In this document: positions 47,776-58,690 of the stretch, in pieces
How the letters are laid out: every line of letters starts with the position of its first letter
Position numbering within the stretch: the first letter of the stretch is position 1
DNA from: Polytrichum commune
Lineage: Eukaryota > Streptophyta > Polytrichopsida > Polytrichales > Polytrichaceae
DNA: 64,000 nucleotides
Assembly (NCBI GenBank): GCA_950295325.1
Contig: OX485808.1
Location: forward strand, 26,246,527 to 26,310,526
Direction of reading: 5' to 3'
Notes under the pieces: model-generated
The model's database searches: none
What the model was told of the DNA's origin: nothing
What the model saw: only the letters and a program-made list of their open reading frames with translations
Made by a program: the position numbers and the translations under genes

Positions 47776-48995
47776 TATGAGCCCAAAATGAGTGCTCATA
47801 TTTGTTTTATGTGTAGAATTTAATTAGAGTTGCAATTGGAGTGTTATTGAAACAATCAAAAGTATAAAAAGAGTGAGGAGTGGTGTGGATTTATGTTTAG
47901 GCCTTAAGCCATTTTGTGTGGTGTAATAGAAGCTTAGTGACATTAGGGAGTGTTTTTATTAGCGGAGTAGTGCTTGAGGGGACAAGGGGAAGTGCCTTTG
48001 ATTTTAATTGTTTAAATTAGAACGTGTCCTTGTTGGTTTAGGAGTTGAAGGGTTAGCGGAGAGGATGAGGTCCTCCTAAGGGGGAGAAGGTTAAGGGGTT
48101 GTGATTGGATGCCTTATCTCTCCTCTTCCTCCCTTATCCTCTCTTCTCCTTAAGTTCCCTCTCTTTACCTTTTCCCTTCTCTTCTTCACAATCATTCTCT
48201 CTCATTCTCTCCCTCTTCCTCTTAGAGGTGTGTGTATGTGTGAGTGGGTGAGTGTGTGTGTGTTGTAGTGTGGTAGAAAATACTTTTATTAGGGAGGAAC
48301 TTAGAAAGATAGTTGATTAAGGTAGGAACTAGGTAGTAGTTTAGTAGAATTAGTGGGCTTATGAGCATAATTAGTTAGGGGGTTGTTAAGGGTTAATTGG
48401 GTACAGCAGCTGCACTGAACTAAGTTGGATACAGTTGGACTGAACTAATGTGGAGCTGTTGCCCAGCAGCTAGACTGAACTAAGTTGGATGCAGCTGGAC
48501 TGAACTAAGTTGGAGCAGCTGGACTAAACTAATATGGAGCTGCTGCCCAGCAGCTAGACTGAACTAAGTTGGAGCAGCTGGACTGAACTAATGTGGAGCT
48601 GCTGCTCAACAGCTAGACTGAACTAAGTTGGAGCAGCTGGATTGAACTAATGGGGAGTTGCTGCCCAACTAGACTAAGGTCAGATTTGGGCTTGTGTTTT
48701 TGAGGAAGGGGGTTGAGATTAACATTTTCTAAGGAAAGGGGGACTTACTAGGTTGACAATAGATTATATTATAGCTAGTTAGTATATTTAGCACGTAATG
48801 TTAGTTAGATGCTTAGTCATTAGCATGTTGGATGACCACTATACATTATAAGGTGGTAATAAGATATGGACTTGGGATTGAGTTGTGTGGGCTTGCACTC
48901 GAGTACGCTAATAGCGCCACAATAGAGAAGAGTATTTTTTTAACACTTGTGTCTTTATTATGGAATACATTGAAGTGCTAAGCTTGATGTGGAGT
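47776..48995 (+). repeat. Palindrome-headed repeat P, copy 2 (LTR-like)
   Basis: Head TATGAGCCCAAAATGAGTG then GCTCATA, with ATAAAAAGAGTGAGGAGTGG about 95 bp in. Next come TTGTTGGTTTAGGAGT (about 48030), TTAAGGGGTTGTGATTGGA and a pyrimidine-rich tract (48115-48225). A unit-specific minisatellite follows (48404-48665), and the end is ATTTTTTTAACACTTGTGTC (about 48932). Copy 3 has the same order at similar distances and begins directly afterwards, so the two are head to tail. Confidence 0.75.
48404..48670 (+). repeat. Minisatellite inside repeat P copy 2
   Basis: The core TGGACTGAACTAAGTTGGAG / CAGCTAGACTGAACTAAG recurs about ten times, arranged in a higher-order unit of about 60-75 bp containing GGAGCTGCTGCCCAGCAG. 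Copies are highly similar, so the expansion is younger than the split between repeat P copies 2 and 3. Confidence 0.93.
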
Positions 48996-48997
48996 AT

Positions 48998-50095
48998 GTG
49001 AGCCCAAAATGGTGCCCACATGTGGTGATTAACTCTTCGAAACCAATTTTAGTTTGACTTTGATGTGTTATGATTATTTACAAAACATAAAAAGAGTGAA
49101 GTGTGGTGTGAATTTAAGTTTAGGCATTAGGTGGTGTTGTGTGATTATTTCAAGGTTTGATTTCAATAAGAGAATGCCTTGATTATGTGAGTAGGGGGGT
49201 AAGGTGAGGCAAGGTGAGCTCCGCGGGTTAAATGCCCACTTTTGGATCCACCTTGTTGGTTTAGGAATGAGAAGGTTTTGTGGATGGGGATTAGTCCCTA
49301 CTTTGGAGGAGAGGGTTAAAGGATTGTGATTGGAGGTGCTAATCCTCTCACCCTATCCTCACCTCTCTCTCCCTCTCTCCCTCTTTGCTACTTAAGGTGT
49401 TTTTCTCTCATTTTCCTCTCTCTCTCTCAAGTCTTCAAAAGGGAGCGAGCTCTTAGAGCTAGGAGGCCACGTGTGTGGATTAGTTAAACCTTAGTGAGGT
49501 TAGGGAATTATGTTAGTTGATCATTAGTGAAATTAGTTGAGTGAGCTCTTAAAAGCTAGTGATGATATGTGTGTTAGGTTAGTTCATTAGTTCAATAAGA
49601 AAAGAAATGACATGGTGAATGTCCGATTAGTGGTTATAAAGGGGGTGGTATAAGGCAGCAGCAACCAACACGGGAAGATACATCGCCAAGCCTCTGCCCA
49701 GAAGGGAGCTTGCTATTGTTCGGCTAAGCCGCTGGTTACAGAAGGGAGTTGGCTACTGTTCGGTCAAGCCTCTGCCCAGAAGGGAGCTGACTACTGTTCG
49801 GCTAAGCCGCTGGTTACAGAAGGGAGTTGGCTACTGTTCGGCTGGTTGACTAATCATATTTAGGTAGTCTAGGTGATTAGCGAGGCTAATCCCACTTAGT
49901 GGTGGTTAGCACGTGGAACAATAAGACCACATTGGGCTACATTAGCGGTAGACAAGGGATTAGACTCAATAGGCTAGTTAGAGTTATGTGTGGCCTCTAA
50001 GGCGAATGTATTTGAGGTTAACCATTGAGGGAGTGTTTTTCAACACTTACATCCTTTGTGGTAAAAACCAATCACTTATATAACAATGGAGAAAG
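48998..50095 (+). repeat. Palindrome-headed repeat P, copy 3 (LTR-like)
   Basis: Head TGTGAGCCCAAAATGGTG then CCCACATG. ATAAAAAGAGTGAAGTGTGG, TTGTTGGTTTAGGAATG, TTAAAGGATTGTGATTGGA and a pyrimidine tract (about 49340-49430) follow in the order seen in copy 2. A different minisatellite occupies 49690-49845. The end is GTTTTTCAACACTTACATCC (50034 on). The TTAAGGTG and TTAAGTTCCC sequences after the pyrimidine tract could lie near a transcription start, but this is speculative. Confidence 0.75.
49690..49845 (+). repeat. Minisatellite inside repeat P copy 3
   Basis: A 78-79-bp unit, itself two ~39-bp halves, appears twice. Half one contains CCTCTGCCCAGAAGGGAGCT and half two CCGCTGGTTACAGAAGGGAG; both end with CTACTGTTCGG or a close variant. 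Confidence 0.93.
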
Positions 50096-50139
50096 TGGAA
50101 GACTCTAGCAATGGTAAAGTGAAGGAGAGGATAATCAAA

Positions 50140-50780
50140 GGCCAAAGGGGAATATCCTTGAGAGCTTGTGTTGCCAAGGCCGCCGGTTGGACCCTTGAGA
50201 AGGCCAATTCGGCCACAAGCCAAGAGGCTACCATTAATAAACAAAGTGATTCAGAATGACATGAACGCCTTGGGATGTGAAGGGAGCATTTTCAAGACAC
50301 AAACAATACATGTGATTCTCAAAGCCATCACCCGGACTAGGACGCTTAAGGGTGGTGGGTTTGGCCTCACAGAGTACTAGGGTGGGTTGTGTGGTTCCAC
50401 ACGTAGAGAATGGCCTTGGGTTGACAATGGGGGATTAATACATGAGAAACTTAATTGCCACATGGAGTTTACAAGCCATAACCTCATGGAGGCTAAGATC
50501 ACTAATGATGAAGCCTCGGCCAAAGCTAAGGTTTCGAGAAGAATATCCTTAAAGGGCGTGTGTAGCCAAGGCCAAGGGTTGGACCCTTGAAAAGGCCAAC
50601 GCTATACCCATTCATGAGGCTAAGCATTAATAAAATGACATGACTTAAGTAAGATGGGTGCCCAATGAGATGGAAGTTATATTTCAAGCTACCCCAAGCT
50701 CTATGGAGTACATGTGATTCTCAAAACTATCACCCGGACTAGGACGCTTAAGGGTGGTGGGTTTGGCCTCACAGTCCTTC
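50140..50780 (+). repeat. Two direct copies of a ~240-bp segment, ~395 bp apart
   Basis: 50140-50375 and 50530-50775 share GAATATCCTT, GCCAAGGCC, GGTTGGACCCTTGA, AAGGCCAA, CATTAATAAA, ATGTGATTCTCAAA and the long identical block starting CACCCGGACTAGGACGCTTA and running through GGGTTTGGCCTCACAG. The last block is fully identical over more than 40 bp, so the duplication is relatively recent or has been homogenised. Confidence 0.9.
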
Positions 50781-50939
50781 AAACTTGCGCCAACGAGACA
50801 GAAACACCCAAGGGCCCCTGTTACGAGCCCTCCCCAGCTTCTGATATGGAATTCCGGGATCAGGAGGCCCTATCCTCACTTGAGGTCGACCCCTCCCTTA
50901 AATGAACAAGAGCATATCCTAACATGGCTAACCTGCCTC

Positions 50940-51283
50940 TAAGCTGCCAGCCTTCGGCCTAAGCCGTAACCCTCTAAAATTAAGCCGTGAAGGCTAAACC
51001 CAAGCCAATTAATTTGAAGTCTAACCTAAGCCACATCACAACCCCGACAAGTCCTAAATCTAAACTTCGTGAGGCCATCAGCCTATTACATTCAAGCTTA
51101 GCCTCAAAATATTAATCCAACTAAACTACAATCACTTCCTACCCTACTTTAACTTGAAAACAATCTAAAATTCGAAGCTCCACTCTTTTTATCTTTCTGG
51201 ATGATTGAATAATCGTCCAAATAAGTTTTTAAGGGTTTTTTACAGTTCAAGAACACTTGTGAGCACTAATTTGGGCTCACAGG
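50940..51283 (-). repeat. Palindrome-headed repeat P, copy 4 (minus strand, partial)
   Basis: On the minus strand it begins TGTGAGCCCAAATTAGTG with GCTCACA closing the palindrome, then GATAAAAAGAGTGGAGC about 85 bp in. Sequence further in is not clearly matched, so the copy is either truncated or strongly diverged. Confidence 0.65.
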
Positions 51284-51335
51284 ATGCCTGAATGTTGAGC
51301 CTAAATGGTTGAGGAGAGGTCACTTGATGTCATGT

Positions 51336-51400
51336 TAGCCATAGGCCCTCACCTGGACTATGACACTTAAGGGTGAAGGTTTAGGGCTCACACAAAATGC
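51336..51400 (+). repeat. Motif M, diverged plus-strand copy
   Basis: CACCTGGACTATGACACTTA followed by GGGTGAAGGTTTAGG parallels CACCCGGACTAGGACGCTTA and GGGTGGTGGGTTTGG at 50329. It follows the head of repeat P copy 4 by about 65 bp. Confidence 0.7.
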
Positions 51401-51849
51401 TTCTCAACCTGGCCAACCAATACTTAGTCATGTAACCCGCCTTCACCACTCACTCTAGGATGGTGTCACCTAAAATTTTGAGAAGTTTCACCCACTCATG
51501 AGCACCCATAGTAGCCTCAACATGCTTGGACTCAATTGACTCCCCAATATTAGGCATTATGTTGCTATCCTACCTGTATTGATACATTCCATTGTTGACC
51601 ATCAAAGATAGCACACAAATAATGTGTCCTTGAATAAAATTGCATCTTGAAAATGATTATGCCTTTGAATCTCATCTTTTGTCCTTTTATACTTCCATCT
51701 ATGCGCAAGAACTTAAGTTCTTGTCTTTCAAAATGTCATCGTCGATTCATCTCTCAAACCTACATGTTTTTTTTAATAAATATAGTCCTATTCATGCTCA
51801 ACACTTGAAATGTGCTTGCATTTTTTTGAAGAATTGAATAGAAGAACAA
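51401..51849. other. Unassigned DNA
   Basis: No feature recognised. Confidence 0.4.
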
Positions 51850-51869
51850 TGTTTAAAACAAGACATCTC

Positions 51870-52545
51870 ACCATTATGCAACCTATGCTCTCTAAAACAA
51901 GATGACACCTATCACCACCTACTCTCATGTTGCACTAACAAAGATATAAATGATCTTAGAACCAATACACATAACAAAGCACATGCACTAGCCGACACCC
52001 TCCTTGCTCACCTAACAATCAGATGTTTCATAGTAATAAACGCAAGCAAATTCAATATCAAAATATTGGACAACACACTACCCTCATGACTACTTTCTTG
52101 CACTTGCTACCTCCCAAGGTGCAAATGCCTTGCCTGGCTACAACATAATATACTATGTATCCATGGAACAACATACATGACCCAACCCCCACTCACACCC
52201 ATCCAAAACCTCCAAGTACAATTCCTAGAATTCGCCTATTGTAGTGATAGATTCCCCCAAGCCACAAGAAAAAAATTAGAAAAATGTGACACACAAAAAA
52301 CCACTACAACCCAACAAGGATGGACGGTCTTACCCACAATAATTATTATGGCAGGCATTCTAGGTTCCATCCACACCACCACCATACAAAAGCTTACATA
52401 ACTCAATATCCCACCTAAAAAAACACACAAATTAATGGAAACCTTCTCAAATTCCTCTACCTGATACCTCACAAACTCGAAAAGCAACAAACCCCGATTC
52501 TCTTTTACTAAACTCCCCCCACACACATACACAAACACTCAATCA
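51870..52545 (+). pseudogene. Family B retroelement, 3' fragment (zinc finger and C-terminal module)
   Basis: Translation starts in the knuckle (CNLC, then HHLLSCC), continues with NTHNKAHALADTLL, then CTCYLPRCKC. The C-terminal module follows: VQFLEFAYCSDRFPQATRKK, then GWTVLPTIIIMAGILGSIHT and further to about 52545. It aligns end to end with 29810-30482 but is much diverged. RNase H is absent, so the copy is 5' truncated. Two stops interrupt it (about 52088 and 52399). The Trp codon in GWTV supports the view that the TAG at 30259 in copy 2 is a mutation. Confidence 0.83.
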
Positions 52546-53575
52546 ACAAGCTAGATTTATAATTATGATTACTAACAAAGTAACTTATGGTCCATCTATG
52601 AAAAACATGCATTTAACCACCCCCGACCCCATGCTCAACCGGATATGGACTAGATGTGGTGAGTGGACATCACACATCGATGTCAAGACACGGATGTTCT
52701 TTTTTCCTTTCTTTTCTTCAAGTGCTTCAACTTTGTTTCATACCTTTCTGACTATCGTACTACCCCCAATTTCCCACCATGTTGGAGGGCAGGAGTGGTA
52801 GTAATCCATTCCCCTCTAGTACGTAAGGGGTACATTATTTCAGGTGTCATAATTGAGTCTGCATGGCTTGTGAAAAGGCTCTTGGTGATGACACTAACCT
52901 AGCTAGGCCAATGACAATTGGCTTGGTGACCGATATTGTAGGTCATGGTAGATTTTGCTCACTATGTGACTATTGCCAATTGTACCACCAACGGTATTGT
53001 AGTAAGTGTACAAGCCGACCTTACCCCATTACGTATTTAAAATACTTAGGGGGTGTATACAAATGTTAAGTTTATTGTGAGATTTAGAAACAATTACATA
53101 ATACATCGGAGCTTTGCTCTCATATTCATTTATAAACTTTTGGCAAATTTGATAACTACTTAAACCTATAGCCTTTATACAACAAATGTAGACCACTTTT
53201 GGGCTCCGTGGGCATTGAAAGGTATAGCATGTTGATTAAGTTGGTGGCTTCTTCTAATTGAACGTGTTCAATTTGTAGAAGACACAAACATTCTCCATTT
53301 GAGGAGTGTCACTTGGAAGCCTTATTCTTGCAGAGTAACTTAACGGGCTTAATATGATTTGCCCCACCAAACATACCATATGTTTTTTTCCATTTATTTA
53401 TTTGTTTTATTTAACTATGTCACAGGGAATGGCTGAGGGTCACAAGTTGTTTCTAAAGCACTTGGAAGGTTAGAGTGATTAGGGAGGCTCAAGTATCGGG
53501 AATAGCCCATGCCAAACCGTGTTTTTATTTATTTAAGAAACGAGATTGAGATGTGTACTACAGAGGTACGTAATA
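52546..53575. other. Unassigned DNA
   Basis: No supported gene. Confidence 0.4.
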
Positions 53576-53600
53576 GGGTGGGTGGGTGGGTGGGTGGGTG
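53576..53600. repeat. (GGTG)n microsatellite
   Basis: About six uninterrupted GGTG units, preceded by AATA and followed by AAGGAGAGG. Confidence 0.95.
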
Positions 53601-54144
53601 AAGGAGAGGTCAAGGCTAGAAACAACACCTTGCGATTGCCAACCATTAGACATGGTTGTCTTATCATCCACAATCAAAATTTGATGGAACTTAGGTTTTT
53701 GATGTCAGGATTGTGCAAAATCTTACCCACCAAGTGAACGTCGTATACCTCCACAATGACGCCAATTTTTTGGATACACATTCACTTTCATGACAATTGG
53801 TTTTAGTGTGGGTGCAGTCAAGTCTATTTTTACCTTTTAAAAAGCCATAGGCCAAAAATCATATTTGAATCTAAGAAACCTTTGCTAGTCTCCATGCACT
53901 ACTTGTAGCTTCCCGCCACAATGATCTCTAATTCCCAATCCTCAAGATGTCAAGGCTACAACATGCGAACATGTGAGAAGTGCACTTTAGAGCATGCGCC
54001 AACCTATGGGAGGATTTGGTAGTTGAAAACAAATTAAAAAATGAAGCATTATATATTGAGGTTTTGTGGGGATTGAGGTGGACCAATGTATGTATACGCA
54101 AGTCATGCTAAAGGATTCATGGCACCCATAAGGTTGAAGGCAAA

Positions 54145-54240
54145 AAGTTTGGGAACTCCTTGAAGTGGGTGTGTCTTTTGTTTTTATGCATTGTCGGCAT
54201 TGGGTCTTTGGCATGATTGTGTCTCAAAAAGAAGAAGAGT
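54145..54240 (+). mobile_element. LINE family A, probable diverged 3' tail
   Basis: CTCCTTGAAGTGGGTGTGTC, TTTTTATGCATT, GTCGGCATTGGG and GTGTCTCAAAAAGAAGAAG align in order with the 3' UTR and tail at 14760-14855. The CCTTCTGTCTC end is altered to GATTGTGTCTC. No target duplication was found and the upstream limit is unclear. Confidence 0.6.
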
Positions 54241-54639
54241 TTGGAAACCTTTAATATACTACTAGGATTTTGTGGTGCTCACAACACACTTGGCTTTGAC
54301 ACAATTTGGATATGGCTCAAAGTGGGTTACTACTATATAGCTCACAATTTCATACTAGATAAGAACTTGTTGATTCGATCCCAGAATAAGCCACAAATAA
54401 GACTCCAAATTAGTTATTGTTGTTTATGGACTTTAGTATACCTTATTATTTGGAACTTCACATCAGTGGTGTTTATTACATTCTTCAGTCATGCACTGTT
54501 GCTTGCATTTCTAATTTGAATTGAACCTTTTCATGCATCACTGTAGCGATACAATGGGGGCCACTTCACACACAAGACTAGGCAGACATTAAGTCCTTCC
54601 ATACGAACTATGGGGGGTGTCAGATTCGGGCGGGGGCAG
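54241..54639. other. Unassigned DNA
   Basis: A 100-codon frame at 54217-54519 has hydrophobic segments but no recognisable family and overlaps a LINE tail. Confidence 0.4.
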
Positions 54640-55070
54640 CCTCCTCGGAAATTTTTGAACCCGACCGAAAACTGCTGCCTGCCCCGCCCAACTTCGAAAA
54701 AAATATTGCTCTTGCATTCTTGAAGGCCGCTTGACTACAAATCCCATATTGAGTGCACTTCACCTTCAAGGTCTAAAATCCAATATATATGTGCACTTCC
54801 CACTAGTAAATAACAATTCATTGGGATATCATTCCCGGAAGCGAAACCATCAATGAAGCATGTAATTAACTTGGAGGTCAAATAAAATTACAAAATCCTC
54901 ATTAACATTGAGGTTATAATTTTTATGACTTACCATTTGAAATTGTCTTTGTCATTCTAAAGTGAAACCTAAATTTAGTGTGCTGATTTAGTATGTATAT
55001 TTTATAATATTTTAGTAATGCCGTCCACTTTCACAAGTATTCATACACATTCAAACCAATTAAGTGTGAT
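54640..55070 (+). repeat. Dispersed repeat R4, copy 2
   Basis: Direct-orientation partner of 33710-34170 with the same ordered blocks (CTCTTGCATT, CCCATATTG, ATATATATGTGCAC, AGTAAATAA, CAATGAAGCATG, AATTAACTTGGAGGTC, CATTGAGGT, AAGTATTCATACACATTCAA). Confidence 0.8.
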
Positions 55071-55079
55071 TTAATGTAA

Positions 55080-55837
55080 TTAAGTATAATTAATTCTGAT
55101 TTCTTAATTCGTGTTACCTCAATACTGGGGGATTCAACACCCCCTGTGATAACGGCAACACCCTCTTGAATATGGGATCGCTCCCTCAGTCCAGCAATCC
55201 ACCATCCCAGGTTGGAGCCGAGCTTTAGCCACGAGGTAATTCCAGCGGAGGTTCCTTCATTCACTTACCCCCTCACCCCCATTGCACTGTAGAGAGGAAA
55301 ACATTAAAAACCACCAGTTTTGGCCGAGCCTCTTCGGCTGGCCTCCTCCCCTGTTGCGCCACACGGCCGCTTCCACACCTCCGAAAACAGCAGAGAGAGA
55401 GAGAGCTTAGCTCTCTGGGGCCCTCCTATCCTCCCCGTTCCCTAATCATCCACCTAACCAGACCCTCCTAAAACGGACATTAACTCAACCTTCTAAGCAC
55501 TTAGACCTAAGCCTTGCAAAACTCTCAATTAAAACTACCGCCCTCATCTTTAATTGTTTCCTCTCTTAGTAATTCCCGGCTCACAACTTAACTCAACTAA
55601 TAGTAACTTCAAAACCATAATGCAATCTAGCTTTAAGACCAACTCTACATTCTTCTTGATCTCCTTCTTTACCAATAAGTTGTGTGCAGCTAACCCTTCC
55701 AGTCGAACACCTAATCCTAATCCAAACCCCTCGCATCACTCTTTTTATGTTTCTTTTCACAATAAATAAAATTCAAGATCCTAATTCTAATGATTTCTAA
55801 GGTTAACACACATGTGAGCACACGACTTTGGGCTCAC
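55080..55837 (-). repeat. Palindrome-headed repeat P, copy 5 (minus strand), inserted in a LINE
   Basis: On the minus strand it begins TGTGAGCCCAAAGTCGTG, with GCTCACATG closing the palindrome, then ACATAAAAAGAGTGATGC about 95 bp in. A GC-rich interior has a pyrimidine tract (CTCTCTCTCTCTCTG, about 55405-55393). LINE coding sequence begins immediately at 55838, so this repeat interrupts or truncates that LINE. The other end is not resolved. Confidence 0.68.
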
Positions 55838-56452
55838 AGATATCCATGGCATGGAATTACCAAGGGAGAAGTAGAATTTGCCACGACTTTTACCAAGATC
55901 TCTATAAGTACAAGGAAATTTCAGAGGAAGGCCTACATGAGGTGTTTGAGGGATTCCCAATCATTGTCACTCATGCTATGAATGTGTTTTTTTTTCAGAC
56001 TAATTATACATGTAGAATTTTTTACTATAGTAGATTCTATGGCTAAAGAGAAGGCTCCGAGATGGGATTCCCATAGAATTTTTCAACAACTTTGGCCAAC
56101 ATTTGGCAATGACTTCTACCAAATGATCCGTAAAAGTATCAAGCTTAGCGCATTTCATGAGGGGGTCAGTAAAGGTCTCATTAGACTTATCCCAAAGAAA
56201 GGAGATGACGAAAACCTCAATTATTGGCACATGGTTACTCTTTTTACTCCAATTCAAAATCGTTTTTATGCCAAAGTGCTACAATTTAGGTCACAACCTA
56301 TTCTAAGTGATATCATAAGCCCAAAGCATATTGCTTTCCATCCCCTAAGGATTAGTCTTGATAATATTGTTTTAACTTAAGAAGCATTGCAGTGGGTTAA
56401 AACTTCAAGATAACAAACTATCTTTCTTAATCTTGGCTTTTCTAAAGCATCT

Positions 56453-56496
<44 letters not shown>

Positions 56497-58090
56497 GCAA
56501 CAGATGGGTATTAACGTGCAATAGTTTAGGTGAGTCAAAATGACTTTTGGCAATGCTTCTGCTACAATTTACTTGATTGGCAGTTATGTGGAGGATTTTA
56601 ATTTGAAAGAGGGGTTAGGCAAGGGTGCTCACTTGCACCTAACCTCTTTCTAGTTGCCAGAGAGGACTTCATACATGTAATTAAGAAAGCAATAGCATAG
56701 GGAAGATTGAAAGGATTTATCCTTCCAGTCGGGAAGAAACAACAATGTATCTCCCAATATGTGGACAATTCTTCCTTTGTGGTTAGAGGGGATAAGCACT
56801 TGGTGGATGAGTTGGTTAGACTTCTTAGGGTCTTTAGCACAACATCATGGATGGAGATAAACTAGGATAAATCATGTGCGTATTGGTTTAATAAATACAT
56901 GCATAAGCCAAAATGGCTTGCAAGGTTGGCCAAAGAGGGGGATCTTTCTAAGCTACTATGGACCCTGTTGGGCCTCAACCTTAACACTCCCAACGTGGAT
57001 CAATCCCTTTATGCCAAAATTCCTAAGAAGTTGGGGCTCCACAAACTTTCACTTGTAGGCATGGTAGTCATTTGCAACCAAGTCCTTCTTTCTACTTCGT
57101 GGTATTTCATCGATGTATGGGGAGGTTCCAACAAACTTCTAAGGAAAATAAAGAGGGGGCATCTGTAACTACCTATGGTCATGTAAAGAGCAACTTATAG
57201 GCACTAGGGTTAGTTGAGGAGAATGTTGCATGCAAAAGAAGTATGAGGGGCTAGGACAGGTGTATCATGAGGCAAGTAAAACTGGTCTCCTATGTAAATG
57301 ACTTATTAAGGCAATGGATCCAAGTGAGTCCAACCTTTTGCTCATGCTTAGGTATAGGCTGACACTACAAAGAGGAGAAGTTGGGGTTGGGATGGATTGG
57401 TACATTAGAAAGCAAGAGATTGGATTTATAGGATCCAAGGTTTGTGGGCACATTAGAAAAGCATAGAAAGTCACAGTCAAGAGTATTTACCAACTGCTCC
57501 CCTCTCCCACCCTCCTTAAATTGCTTCACTCCAACATTTGGTGGTTGAAGGTCTTGAGCTCATTAATAATGGTTTCACATATGCTAGGGCCCATGAATTG
57601 CACCACAAGGGGATTCAATGCATTGATGACATCTAGGGTAACGAGTATCGTACCTTCCTCTGATGGGAGGAGCCCTAGATAATTCAATCTCACCCTAACA
57701 AACTTTGATGATTGGATTCTTCTTACCTCTAAGATCATTGATTAATGGTGAAATCTTATGGATAACGATCTAGATGTCACTCTTCCCGGGCAATGGGTAG
57801 GCTTCTATAGATATGGAGACCTTGTGGTTTATTAATTATGGTAATTTGTTACTTGGTGTTTGTCCAAATTACTCCTTCCACCATGCATCAACACCACCTC
57901 TACGTGCCTATCATTGAGAAATGCTACATGATTGACACCTATTCTAGATGCCTTAGTGAGTGGGAGAAACCTATCGAGGACATGACCGGCTTCATTCACA
58001 CTACTTGGGGTAAGGGGAATGCTATTTCATGAGGAAACTCATGTTGTAGGTGTTTCATCTTTGTAGAATAGAGTTCAATTACCATGGATG
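55838..58090 (+). pseudogene. LINE reverse transcriptase and C-terminal region, decayed
   Basis: Plus-strand translation over several frames gives non-LTR reverse transcriptase blocks in order. KEKAPRWDS (usual GKAPGPD), then VSKGLIRLIPKKGD and FYAKVLQFRSQPIL, then SPKHIAFHPLRISLDNIVLT occupy about 56045-56380. GVRQGCSLAPNLF is at about 56605-56650. The active-site region is altered to YVDN (usual F/Y-A-D-D) at about 56758. A typical thumb-adjacent segment follows to about 57165, then further coding relics to 58030 (RAHELHHKGIQCIDD). An AT microsatellite at 56456-56494 splits the domain. Loss of the second catalytic Asp, stops and frameshifts show it is dead. It may be the 5' counterpart of LINE family A, but no overlap proves this. 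Confidence 0.88.
56456..56494. repeat. (AT)n microsatellite, 39 bp
   Basis: An uninterrupted AT/TA run inside the LINE reverse transcriptase pseudogene. Confidence 0.97.
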
Positions 58091-58289
58091 GGGTAGGCAA
58101 AAGGTTTCTTTGTAATTTCTACTCAAGAGAGAGTTAATTTTTAATTTTTATGGGTTGCTCAAGTTACCCAAAATAAATAAATGAAGAATGAACCTAAAAC
58201 ATCCACGAGAAGACCAACTAAAAGGAAACAAACAAGAGGGTTGTAATTGCCCTTGACGATTCTCTACAGAAGACAAAACCTGAGAAAAT

Positions 58290-58690
58290 ATTTGTAAAAG
58301 CAACCAGTTTCTTGAGCCCATCTGGATGAAGGCAGTTACCAACAAGTCCACCCTCAAATAAATAGCATTTAAATACTATTTTTTGAAGCTTACATGTGGT
58401 GATCGTCCACCCAAGATTAAACTAAAACTATAAATAAATAAAAAGTTAAAAAATCGGCCAAGTTCTTGATCCCCACCTCTTGCACATAATTGCCACCTCC
58501 AACGCAATCCCAAATAAATAGCATTTTAATTTACCATGCATTTGGTGATCCTCCACACAAGACTAAACCTAAAAGATGTAAAAAAAAAATTAAAAAAAAA
58601 CGGCCAAGTTTTTTAGTCCATCCACATGGGGGCAATTGCCACCTCCAAATGCAGTGCCAAAAGGTAGCATTTCAATGCTATAGTTTTTAG
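58290..58690. repeat. Tandem array, ~150-bp unit, about 2.5 copies
   Basis: CAAATAAATAGCATTT at 58355 and 58511, with CAAAAGGTAGCATTT at 58658, gives spacings of 156 and 147. CGGCCAAGTT-TT at 58455 and 58601, with CAACCAGTTT at 58301, gives 154 and 146. GGTGATC and AATTGCCACCTCC also recur. Confidence 0.88.
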
